DNA from: Paenibacillus gorillae
Lineage (GTDB): Bacteria > Bacillota > Bacilli > Paenibacillales > Paenibacillaceae
Length of the DNA: 44,880 nucleotides
Assembly: GCF_000513275.1 (NCBI RefSeq)
Contig: NZ_CBVJ010000109.1
Location: 1-44,880, forward strand
Direction: 5' to 3'
The notes beneath the pieces are model-generated. The model was not told the origin of the DNA. It did no database searches and worked only from the letters and a program-made list of their open reading frames with translations. Below, piece by piece: positions 8,852-15,638 of the stretch (position 1 is the stretch's first letter; each line of letters opens with the position of its first letter). The position numbers and the translations under genes were made by a program.

Positions 8852-9001
8852 ACTCAAGTATCTGGTGCGTTTAGCTACTGCGCAGCAACAGCGTCCGCAC
8901 CGCGCGGCACGCGGTGCTCGGTCGCACGTCGGCGGTCAAACCAAACTTCTACGATAATCAGTAGCGATCCCACTAACGCATACATCCTCGCCTCTTCAAA
9001 C

Positions 9002-9031
9002 AAAAAAGCTGTCGAGAAAACTCTCGACAGC
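9002..9031 (-). terminator. Terminator of the isomerase operon
   Basis: A 10-bp perfect stem, GCTGTCGAGA / TCTCGACAGC (9008-9031), with a 4-nt loop is followed on the minus strand by six T. It lies 28 bp after the stop of the isomerase gene. Confidence 0.9.
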
Positions 9032-9059
9032 CTTTCTTCAAACACATACCGCAAACTGT

Positions 9060-9905
9060 TTAAACCTTCTGCAGCGTCGCAAACGCCCGGTCAAAGCCAG
9101 CCTTTGACCGCTCGAATGCCGCTTCCGTCGTTGCCGGAGCATCAGCATCTTGCGGCATGAGCACCTCTTGCGCAACGATGCCTGTGTAGCCGATTTTTTG
9201 CAAGCTGCTTAAAAAGCCGCTCAAATCAATTACTCCCTCGCTCGGATAAAGCCGCTCATGATCAATCACTTGCTCAATCGGCAGCGCTTTAGCGTCATTC
9301 AGATGAACATAAACAATCTGGTCCGCCGTCAACTGCTCCAGATCAGCGGTCGTCAGACCGTTGGTATACCAATGGTAGGAATCCATCAGCAAACCAACAT
9401 TTGGTCTGCCGATGGCAGCAGCAAGCGCCAGCGTATCCTCCATCGTATGAATGAACGGATAACGGAAGGCTGTCCGCCAATGATGCGGCCCAACGAATTC
9501 AAGCGCCAGCTTGAGTCCGTGTTCGCCAATAATATCAGCACATTGCCGAAGCCGGTTGACGGCTTGTACAGCCAGCAACGCAGGCGAATGATCCGTTGAA
9601 GGCAATATATATGTCGTGCAAGTGTCGCCCCCCAGCAAAGCGGCTGCCTTGGCGCGGCGCTCTAACTGCTCGAGCCCTGCCCGGAAGTCCTCCTCGCCAT
9701 TGCGCCAATCCAGACCCAAATCGATAGCGCCCATGGCGATTCCGTAATGTTGAAGCAATTCTCGGGCTCCATCTAGTCCCTCTGACTCGATTAAGCCAGC
9801 CGCATCAAGCTCTACAGCTTGAAAACCGTATTTCGAGGCCAGCTCCAGAAACCGCTTATCGTCACCGACGTCGCAGAGACCCGCACGCGTTAATCCTTTT
9901 AACAT
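9060..9905 (-). CDS. TIM-barrel sugar phosphate isomerase/epimerase
   Basis: A 281-residue protein of the xylose-isomerase-like/AP-endonuclease-2 fold (PF01261). Metal-site stretches are visible in order: LALEFVGPHHW (Glu), GLLMDSYHW (Asp, His), YVHLNDAK (His, Asp) and IVAQEV (Glu). ATG 9905 is chosen because GGAG lies 9 bp upstream; the frame is open further, to 9956, but without a ribosome site. It is the last gene of an AraC-MDR dehydrogenase-isomerase operon and ends before a strong terminator. It probably isomerises a keto-sugar or inosose-like intermediate; the substrate is unknown. Confidence 0.82.
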   Translation of the reverse strand: MLKGLTRAGLCDVGDDKRFLELASKYGFQAVELDAAGLIESEGLDGARELLQHYGIAMGAIDLGLDWRNGEEDFRAGLEQLERRAKAAALLGGDTCTTYILPSTDHSPALLAVQAVNRLRQCADIIGEHGLKLALEFVGPHHWRTAFRYPFIHTMEDTLALAAAIGRPNVGLLMDSYHWYTNGLTTADLEQLTADQIVYVHLNDAKALPIEQVIDHERLYPSEGVIDLSGFLSSLQKIGYTGIVAQEVLMPQDADAPATTEAAFERSKAGFDRAFATLQKV

Positions 9906-9946
9906 CCTCTTCATCTCCATCTGTGTACGAATACAATAAAATAGAA

Positions 9947-10954
9947 TTAAGACCAATCGAATAAAACGCCGGAGTAATGCTCCTTGTCGTTCCGAAGCCC
10001 TTCATAAGCGGATGCCGCATCCTCTGGCTTCAAAATATGGCTGATCAGCGGCTCAATACTCAGCTTATTGTCCGCCATCAATCCGAATACGATCTTCGAA
10101 TTGCGCTCAAGCGAATGCTTAACAAATCCGTCTCTGCCAACCGGGTAACGCCATTCATGCGCCCCCTTAAACGTAATGCTGCCGTAATTGGCCAAATGAA
10201 CATAATTGAATATTTCGGTCACATTCGCCTGATATTCGCCGCGCGGACTGCCCAGGAAGATCAGCTCGCCGAACTTGGCGATTAACGGCAAATTATCAAT
10301 GGCTGCTTTCGGCACGCCGGTAGCCTCGATTAGTGTCGATACGCCTTCGCCGCCAGTCAGCTTCATAATCTCTTCACGGACATTCGTCTGTTCCGCATGC
10401 AGGGCTGCACGAATTCCCGTCTTTTCCGCCAATTTCAAACGCTGTTCCGACAAGTCAATTCCGAATACATTCGCTCCCTGCAGTGTGGCAAGCTGCGAAG
10501 CCATGTTGCCGATTAAGCCCAGACCTGTAACGGCAACATTGTCGCCCAATTCAATTTGCGATACCCGTGTCGAGGTAAAAGCAACTGTCGCCATCCTCGT
10601 GAATGGAACCCAGGAGAGCGGAATGTTGTTAGGCGCTTTCAAAAGTAAGTCGTTCGCCGAAATGATCTGGTACGCCGAGTGATCACCGTAGTGGAATACA
10701 TTTTCGCCCGGGCTAAATTCCGTAACGCTGTTGCCTACTTCCACAATTTCACTTACCGCCGCATAGCCGGGTACGCCTGGCATACCGAACCATCCCTCGT
10801 TGCCGGACAGGCAGGCGAGCTCCGTTCCGGGGCTGATTAGTGTAAATTTCTTTTTCACCAAAATATCATGCTCTCCAATATTGGCAGCGGATATTGATGC
10901 GTCCTGCAGTTCAACCTGCCATGGCGCTGTAAATACGATCTGTTTATTGTGCAT
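9947..10954 (-). CDS. MDR-family dehydrogenase lacking a standard zinc site
   Basis: A 335-residue medium-chain dehydrogenase/reductase. The N-terminal GroES-like domain (about 1-130) and nucleotide-binding domain (VTGLGLIGNMASQLA, about 145-160, with the acidic residue of GIDLS following) are clear. Two features are atypical: the usual GHE catalytic-zinc motif reads GYAAVSE (Tyr64 instead of His), and the four-cysteine structural-zinc loop is absent, so it may be a zinc-independent reductase. It begins 18 bp after the AraC regulator stop and ends 41 bp before the isomerase start, which places it in the same operon. Confidence 0.82.
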   Translation of the reverse strand: MHNKQIVFTAPWQVELQDASISAANIGEHDILVKKKFTLISPGTELACLSGNEGWFGMPGVPGYAAVSEIVEVGNSVTEFSPGENVFHYGDHSAYQIISANDLLLKAPNNIPLSWVPFTRMATVAFTSTRVSQIELGDNVAVTGLGLIGNMASQLATLQGANVFGIDLSEQRLKLAEKTGIRAALHAEQTNVREEIMKLTGGEGVSTLIEATGVPKAAIDNLPLIAKFGELIFLGSPRGEYQANVTEIFNYVHLANYGSITFKGAHEWRYPVGRDGFVKHSLERNSKIVFGLMADNKLSIEPLISHILKPEDAASAYEGLRNDKEHYSGVLFDWS

Positions 10955-10972
10955 TCTGGAATGCTCCTCTAC

Positions 10973-11857
10973 TTAACCATCCTTGCGGACCGTCGAATGG
11001 GCAGCGTAAAATTGGCTGGGCGTAATGCCAACCGTCGCTTTGAACGATCGGCTGAACAAATGAATGCTGGAGAAGCCTACCTCCTCCGCAATGACCGTGA
11101 TCGTCTTGTGCCCTTCCATAATTTTCGCCTTCGCCTGCTCGATCCGCACATGGGTAATATATTTTTGAATCGTAATTTGCAATTGTTCCTTGAACAAAAA
11201 AGATAAATGATTTGTCGAGACGCCAGCATGTCCGCTGATCGTCGCATTGTCGAGACCCGAATCGGCATACCGCTCGTGAATGTAGGAGATTGCTCTCTCG
11301 AGTACGCCCCATCCTTTGGTCAGCTTGCCCTCCTGCTCGTTGCGCCCAGTCTGGCCTTTGAGAAAGAAATATAAAAGCTCGATGACGATCGCCTTTGTCG
11401 CTAGATCGCGGTTCGCCTTATCATCCAGAAATACCTTTTGCATGAGTAAAAATCTTCGCTTCACATCCATCCGATCCGCTGTCCGCAAATGAGTGACGGG
11501 AACAACGTCCGCAAGCGCCTGCTCCCTTTCAGGAATAAGCCTCGTGAGCTCGTTGATCAGCCCCGTTTCCTTCAAGCCGCTCCGGACCTCATCGTAGAAA
11601 AGATCGAAATGAACGATGTACTGGATGAGCGGGACGTCCGATGTCGTTCGAATAATATGGGGAAGCAGCGGAGACATCAGAAACAGATCGCCCTCTTGGG
11701 CCTGATATTTTACCCCGTTTAGTATAAAATCAGCTTCGCCTTGCTCGATATAGGTAAAGACATGGTCAAAGTCGATCCACTCGCCGGAAAGCGAGGATGA
11801 TTTGACGATTTTGACAACTCTTACAAAGGGGGAAATCGCATTCATCCAGGCTTCCAT
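10973..11857 (-). CDS. AraC-family regulator of the sugar operon
   Basis: A 294-residue regulator with an N-terminal cupin-type sensing domain (about 20-110, with GEADFILNGVKYQAQEGDLF) and a C-terminal double helix-turn-helix (about 190-290), including HAGVSTNHLSFLFKEQL and AEEVGFSSIHLFSRSFK. ATG 11857 has GGAGG 8 bp upstream; an in-frame ATG at 11872 would overlap that ribosome site. It lies between the two isomerase genes and is co-directional with both, so it most likely controls this group in response to a sugar-like ligand. Confidence 0.87.
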   Translation of the reverse strand: MEAWMNAISPFVRVVKIVKSSSLSGEWIDFDHVFTYIEQGEADFILNGVKYQAQEGDLFLMSPLLPHIIRTTSDVPLIQYIVHFDLFYDEVRSGLKETGLINELTRLIPEREQALADVVPVTHLRTADRMDVKRRFLLMQKVFLDDKANRDLATKAIVIELLYFFLKGQTGRNEQEGKLTKGWGVLERAISYIHERYADSGLDNATISGHAGVSTNHLSFLFKEQLQITIQKYITHVRIEQAKAKIMEGHKTITVIAEEVGFSSIHLFSRSFKATVGITPSQFYAAHSTVRKDG

Positions 11858-11948
11858 CCGTCGTTCCTCCATGCCGTTTAGATTATGCTCTTACTATAAT
11901 CCATTCCCTGCATCGATCACAGCCCCGAAGCCGGCCCGTCTATTCTGC

Positions 11949-12797
11949 TTATCCCCTAACCGGTATGCCCAGCCGCTGCTCCACAAAATCTCTGCAAATT
12001 TCCAGGCTTCGGTATGGCGTACTCGTCGATCGGTCAATCTCAACCGTCAGCCAGCCATCGTAATGAATCTCATTCAAAGCTTCAATAATCGGATCGAAAT
12101 CGATTTTGCCAAGGCCAAGCTCGCAGAACACCGGCACATCATTCCCTTCCATAAGCGGGAAGTCTGCGGCAACTGCACCGTCCTTCGTTACATCCTTGAG
12201 ATGCACGTAGGCAACCCTTTCTTTGTAGCGACGAATCAGTTCGGCAGGATTCATTCCCGCTCCTGTCAGTTGAGCTGTATCCGGTGCGAAAAAGACAGCA
12301 TCGGAATTGCACAGCTCCATGATGGCATCGACTTCATTCTCATCCTGCACTTCTGTCCATAGATGCGGATGAAGACAAGCTTTAATGCCAAGCTCAAGCG
12401 TTCGTTCCGCCGTCTCGGCAATCGTTGCAGCAGCAACCTTGAGTTCCTCCAGAGTAGCAGGCCCTTTACGGGGACCAGGACCCAGTACGACATGTCCAGC
12501 ACCGCATTGTTTCAGTATTCGGGACAGCCGAACATTGTAATCTACAATATCCGGACGTTTGGATGGATCGGCAAATCGGCTGTCTCCCGGCACACCGCCG
12601 TAAAGAGCTGTCAATTCTAAGCTGAACTTCGCCAGCAATTCCTTAAACTCGCCAATGTTGTGTTCATATTGCAGTGCAAAATGAGGCCATGGCTCGATTG
12701 CCCGGTAACCGATTCTGGAAGCCTCTTCTATCGCTTGCAGATGGTTATCGCCCCAGGTAATGGCGTGTACCGCTACTTTCCCTCTAAATGCGTTCAA
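11949..12797 (-). CDS. TIM-barrel sugar phosphate isomerase/epimerase (IolE/IolI-like)
   Basis: A 282-residue enzyme of the same fold as 9060-9905 but only distantly similar to it. Metal-ligand stretches are ACLHPHLWTE, FFAPDTAQL, YVHLKDV and LTVEIDRS. The start is TTG 12797: a strong GGAGGTGA sits 7 bp upstream and no ATG fits as well. It precedes the AraC regulator by 91 bp. A long hairpin followed by T residues (12822-12865) lies just before its ribosome site and could attenuate transcription into it. It is probably an inosose-dehydratase- or ketose-epimerase-like step; the substrate is unknown. Confidence 0.82.
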   Translation of the reverse strand: MNAFRGKVAVHAITWGDNHLQAIEEASRIGYRAIEPWPHFALQYEHNIGEFKELLAKFSLELTALYGGVPGDSRFADPSKRPDIVDYNVRLSRILKQCGAGHVVLGPGPRKGPATLEELKVAAATIAETAERTLELGIKACLHPHLWTEVQDENEVDAIMELCNSDAVFFAPDTAQLTGAGMNPAELIRRYKERVAYVHLKDVTKDGAVAADFPLMEGNDVPVFCELGLGKIDFDPIIEALNEIHYDGWLTVEIDRSTSTPYRSLEICRDFVEQRLGIPVRG

Positions 12798-12821
12798 CTG
12801 GCTTCACCTCCGCAGTAAAAT

Positions 12822-12865
12822 AAAAAAATCCGGATATACCCCGATTATAGGGGTTGTATCCGGAT
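12822..12865 (-). terminator. Long hairpin with U-tract, terminator or attenuator
   Basis: Arms ATCCGGATATACCCC (12828-12842) and GGGGTTGTATCCGGAT (12850-12865) pair with one small bulge, and on the minus strand the stem is followed by seven T. It ends only ~11 bp before the ribosome site of the 12797 gene. It could be the terminator of a small upstream transcription unit (see 12886-12930) or a leader attenuator. Confidence 0.75.
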
Positions 12866-12885
12866 GTAATCTTTAGCTTAAACCA

Positions 12886-12930
12886 TTACTTTTTGTCCAT
12901 AACACCGCTAAGTGCTATCGCTGCTAGCAT
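12886..12930 (-). CDS. Candidate 14-residue peptide gene
   Basis: ATG 12930 opens a 14-codon frame, MLAAIALSGVMDKK, ending in TAA, with AGAGAG 4 bp upstream as a possible but weak ribosome site. It sits between two U-tailed hairpins, the terminator of the fusion gene (12974-12997) and the hairpin at 12822-12865. It could be a leader peptide or a small independent gene. I do not recognise a family, and frames of this length also occur by chance. Confidence 0.3.
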   Translation of the reverse strand: MLAAIALSGVMDKK

Positions 12931-12973
12931 GAATCTCTCTGTTGACAGGGTTGAAGCTGCTTTCAAGCTGAAA

Positions 12974-12997
12974 TAAAAAAGCCGCATTCAGCGGCTT
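12974..12997 (-). terminator. Terminator of fusion gene 1
   Basis: Stem AAGCCGC / GCGGCTT (12979-12997) with a 5-nt loop, followed on the minus strand by TTTTTTATTT. It lies ~90 bp after the stop of the AraC-lipoprotein gene. Confidence 0.85.
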
Positions 12998-13087
12998 CTT
13001 CATTACAGACTACTGCTCTAATCACCAGCAGTCATTTCTCATTTCCTGAGCATCTTTATAACGCAGCTTCAGCTTCAGCTTCAGCGC

Positions 13088-14065
13088 CTACTTCTGAGAG
13101 TCCATTACCTTCTGCACAAACTCATCTACCGCTTCATCAACCAAGTACGGCCCATAATTCCATTTGTCGCGGGTCACATTGATAACCCGATTGTTCTTGA
13201 TTGCAGGAACCGCTTGATACAGAGATCCTTGGAACAGCTCCGTCATGGGTCCCATCTCTTCTTCTGTCATTTGCGTGAAGAAGTAGTCCGCAGGCCGGTC
13301 GACCAAAGCTTCCATCTGCAAGGCTGTTCCGCCGTCTGCGTACTGTTTGAATTGCTCCGGCATTTGAAAACCGAAATCTTTATAGATCAGTTTGCCTAAA
13401 GTGCCGCCCTCGCCGCCCAATAGAACCTCACCCTTATAAAGGATAAAAGTTGCTGCTGTTGTGCCCGGCTTAATTTTGACATCAATCTGATCCCGGATAC
13501 GCTGCAGCTTTTCCTCGAACTTCGTAATCCACGCCTCCGCTTGTTCCTTCCGGTTCATCACATCGCCTATCGTACGAAGCGTGTTCACAACGTCCGGATC
13601 TCCGCCCCATGCCACTGCCACGGTTGGAGCAATCTTCTGATACTTTTCATAAATATCCGGACTATAAAAGTCCGGTAATATAATCACGTCAGGCTGCAGC
13701 GCAGCGATCGCCTCTGCTTCCCCTAGCCCTTCGCCAATGCTCGATACACCTGCCATGTCATCGGGATATAGAGTAAGCGTCGTTTGATCAACGCCAACCG
13801 GCTTCAAGCCGAGTGGAAGCAAATAACCGCCATATGAAATAACGACGGCTTTACTAGGCGCCGCTGGAATCTCTACTTGCCTCCCTAATCCGTCGGTAAT
13901 CGTCTTTGTTTTTGACGATGCATCGGCTGGTTTCTCGTTTTGCTGCTGGTTGTTCCCTTGTGCCCCCTGTTTCTCATTCGTTCCTGCTCCACCGCATGCT
14001 GCCAGCAGAAGTGACAGACTAAACAATAGCGCCACTGCAAAAGTTGGTTTAAAACTTGCATTCAT
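13088..14065 (-). CDS. Nested frame: siderophore-binding lipoprotein of fusion 1
   Basis: An internal ATG at 14065 in the same frame starts a normal lipoprotein: MNASFK, a hydrophobic core, then LLAAC. The product would be 325 residues, an ABC-type ferric-siderophore binding protein with FeuA/FhuD-like stretches such as VISYGGYLLPLGLKPVG and LQPDVIILPDFYSP. The Fur box at 14091-14105 lies 26 bp upstream, the distance expected for a promoter operator. The ribosome site (GGGATGTGGAT region) is weak, so independent translation is less certain here than in the other two copies. Confidence 0.55.
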   Translation of the reverse strand: MNASFKPTFAVALLFSLSLLLAACGGAGTNEKQGAQGNNQQQNEKPADASSKTKTITDGLGRQVEIPAAPSKAVVISYGGYLLPLGLKPVGVDQTTLTLYPDDMAGVSSIGEGLGEAEAIAALQPDVIILPDFYSPDIYEKYQKIAPTVAVAWGGDPDVVNTLRTIGDVMNRKEQAEAWITKFEEKLQRIRDQIDVKIKPGTTAATFILYKGEVLLGGEGGTLGKLIYKDFGFQMPEQFKQYADGGTALQMEALVDRPADYFFTQMTEEEMGPMTELFQGSLYQAVPAIKNNRVINVTRDKWNYGPYLVDEAVDEFVQKVMDSQK

Positions 14066-15022
14066 GTCATCCACATCCCAAGCTCTATATTGATAATGAT
14101 TATCTTTATTAACAATATAGTCTGTACCTGCTCTAGACTCAATGAACGATTTGGGCATAAAATTAGTAGAAATTGAACTTTTCATCCCTAACTTATGCAT
14201 TTTGAACTGCGCGGGCGTGATTCCCGTCTGTTTTTTGAACAAGCGATTAAAGTAATACATATCCGTATAGCCGACGCTTTCCGCAATATCGCGTACAGCG
14301 ACATCCTCTTCAGCCAGCAGCGCCTTTGCCCGGTTCATCCGAGTCTGAACTAGAAATTCGAGCGGGCTGCATTCATATTTGCGCTTGAATACCCGGGACA
14401 AATAGTGCGTGCTGTAATGGAACAGATTCGCTAATGTCTCCATCGAGATCGCCTGGCGGTAATACTCTTGAATATACCGGGCGATTCCCTCTGCCAGATC
14501 GGCTGTTTCCGATTCTGCTGGTGAATCGAGCAACTGGCGAAACTGCTCGTGGAGGAATTGATAGAACAATCCGTTCACTTGCAAACGTGCCAGATCGCCG
14601 TCTTCGCTCCATTGCCTGTGCATCGGCTCCAGCAGGGAAAGCAGTGTCCAGGGCTGCTTAGCCTGAAACGCATACGACTGCATAAATGGCGTTGGGGTGC
14701 TCCCTTCCTCATGTGGAGCTTGGATCGGCACTCGTTCCAATAACGGCTTGTAGAAGATCAGATAATAGTCGAACGGCCGGTTGAAGCAGCTGATATTCAA
14801 TAGGGCGCCTTTTGCGCCATGAATAAGTTGATTATTAGACGGCGACGCTTCTACTCCATCCAGAGACAGACTGGCCTCTCCTTGATTAGCAAAAAGAAAA
14901 GCGCTGGATGGAAGACGGTAGGGCTGCAGCTTCTCCCCCGGCTTCATCGTTATATGCCGAATATCCAGCAGCTTGATCGGCGTTTGGCTCCATCTTCGGA
15001 TTACTTCTTCTGGACCCTCCAT
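13088..15022 (-). CDS. AraC regulator fused in frame to siderophore-binding lipoprotein, copy 1
   Basis: A 644-residue frame. Residues 1-170 form an AraC-type sensor domain and about 175-275 the double helix-turn-helix (LANLFHYSTHYLSRVFKRK; IAESVGYTDMYYFNRLFKK). A linker of about 45 residues follows, then a complete lipoprotein signal peptide (Met320 to lipobox LLAAC, Cys343) and an FhuD/FeuA-type periplasmic-binding domain (about 370-644). B. subtilis Btr has a similar AraC-binding-protein order but no signal peptide. The linker DNA contains a Fur box (14091-14105) and an internal start (14065). ATG 15022 has TGAGGTG 6 bp upstream. The gene may yield a membrane-tethered regulator, a free lipoprotein, or both. 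No FecCD-type permease or ATPase gene is nearby. Confidence 0.85.
   Translation of the reverse strand: MEGPEEVIRRWSQTPIKLLDIRHITMKPGEKLQPYRLPSSAFLFANQGEASLSLDGVEASPSNNQLIHGAKGALLNISCFNRPFDYYLIFYKPLLERVPIQAPHEEGSTPTPFMQSYAFQAKQPWTLLSLLEPMHRQWSEDGDLARLQVNGLFYQFLHEQFRQLLDSPAESETADLAEGIARYIQEYYRQAISMETLANLFHYSTHYLSRVFKRKYECSPLEFLVQTRMNRAKALLAEEDVAVRDIAESVGYTDMYYFNRLFKKQTGITPAQFKMHKLGMKSSISTNFMPKSFIESRAGTDYIVNKDNHYQYRAWDVDDMNASFKPTFAVALLFSLSLLLAACGGAGTNEKQGAQGNNQQQNEKPADASSKTKTITDGLGRQVEIPAAPSKAVVISYGGYLLPLGLKPVGVDQTTLTLYPDDMAGVSSIGEGLGEAEAIAALQPDVIILPDFYSPDIYEKYQKIAPTVAVAWGGDPDVVNTLRTIGDVMNRKEQAEAWITKFEEKLQRIRDQIDVKIKPGTTAATFILYKGEVLLGGEGGTLGKLIYKDFGFQMPEQFKQYADGGTALQMEALVDRPADYFFTQMTEEEMGPMTELFQGSLYQAVPAIKNNRVINVTRDKWNYGPYLVDEAVDEFVQKVMDSQK
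14091..14105 (-). promoter_or_regulatory. Fur box inside fusion gene 1
   Basis: The minus strand reads AGATAATCATTATCA, 14 of 15 positions of the TGATAATNATTATCA Fur consensus. It lies inside the open frame, where it encodes KDNHYQ, and 26 bp before the internal lipoprotein start. TTGTTA and CAATAT, 17 bp apart, flank it as a possible promoter. Confidence 0.75.
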
Positions 15023-15053
15023 TACAGCACCTCAAAACCCTATATTGTCTCTT

Positions 15054-15077
15054 ATCATCATCATCATCATCATCATC
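15054..15077 (-). repeat. (ATC)8 microsatellite before fusion gene 1
   Basis: Eight perfect ATC units (GAT on the minus strand) lie 32 bp upstream of the start codon at 15022, where promoter or operator elements are expected. The GATGATGATGATAA end loosely resembles a Fur half-site array (12 of 15 to the consensus in one register). Copy-number change could alter promoter geometry. Confidence 0.85.
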
Positions 15078-15164
15078 GGCAATTCCTTTTCATTATTTCA
15101 AACTTTGTATAGAAAAGAAATGAAAATAGTCCGCCGTTGCTGTTGCCGCCTTGCTCTCAGGGCA

Positions 15165-15395
15165 GTTAGCGAAGCAGCTTCGCTAATCAATGAACCTGCA
15201 TTCGCTAATGCTGACAACGAGAGGAGCATCACTGCTTCCAGCGAACCTCTTTTCGCTATTCGTGAACCTAAGTTCACCAGTTGCGAAGTTAGGTTCGCTA
15301 TCTGCGGAATGCGACTGGATATGCCTCCTACAGCGAATTTCACTTCGCTAATTAGCGAATCTGCTTCGTTAACCCTCCACTAATCTGCAAATACG
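15165..15395. repeat. GCGAA/TTCGC palindromic repeat cluster, second locus
   Basis: The 616-bp interval between the two fusion genes has no gene. It holds multiple AGCGAA...TTCGCT inverted pairs, for example AGCGAAGCAGCTTCGCT at about 15168, AGCGAACCTCTTTTCGCT at about 15240, GCGAAGTTAGGTTCGCT near 15283 and AGCGAATTTCACTTCGCT near 15332. The motif vocabulary is the same as at 1-410, but without a strict 61-bp period. Degenerate pieces continue to about 15525. Confidence 0.7.
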
Positions 15396-15573
15396 GTTCT
15401 TAACTACAGCTACACAGTGAACATCCCCTTATCTATCAACTCATCTGTAAACTCAATACTTCACAATGAATCATTTGCTAATTCGTTCTTCAACTACCAG
15501 CCTGTGAATCTGCTTCGTTATCCCACCCGCTCACCTCCCGCAATTCTTCAAGCAATCCGATCAAACCGCACAA

Positions 15574-15603
15574 CAAAAACGGCCAGCTTATAAGCTGACC
15601 GCC
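15574..15603 (-). terminator. Terminator of fusion gene 2
   Basis: Arms CGGCCAGCTTA / TAAGCTGACCG (15580-15601) form a near-perfect stem with one G-U pair. It is followed on the minus strand by TTTTTGTTG, 36 bp beyond the stop codon at 15639. Confidence 0.8.
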
Positions 15604-15638
15604 TGATACATCCTCTATCGCTTCGCTAACTTCCTCTC

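Noticed and set aside
8558..8857. Short frames through the 186-bp element (repeated peptides like MYFCILM or MHFYILM)
   Set aside because: The repeated peptide simply reflects the repeated DNA motif read in one frame. There is no ribosome site, and conservation follows DNA symmetry rather than codons.
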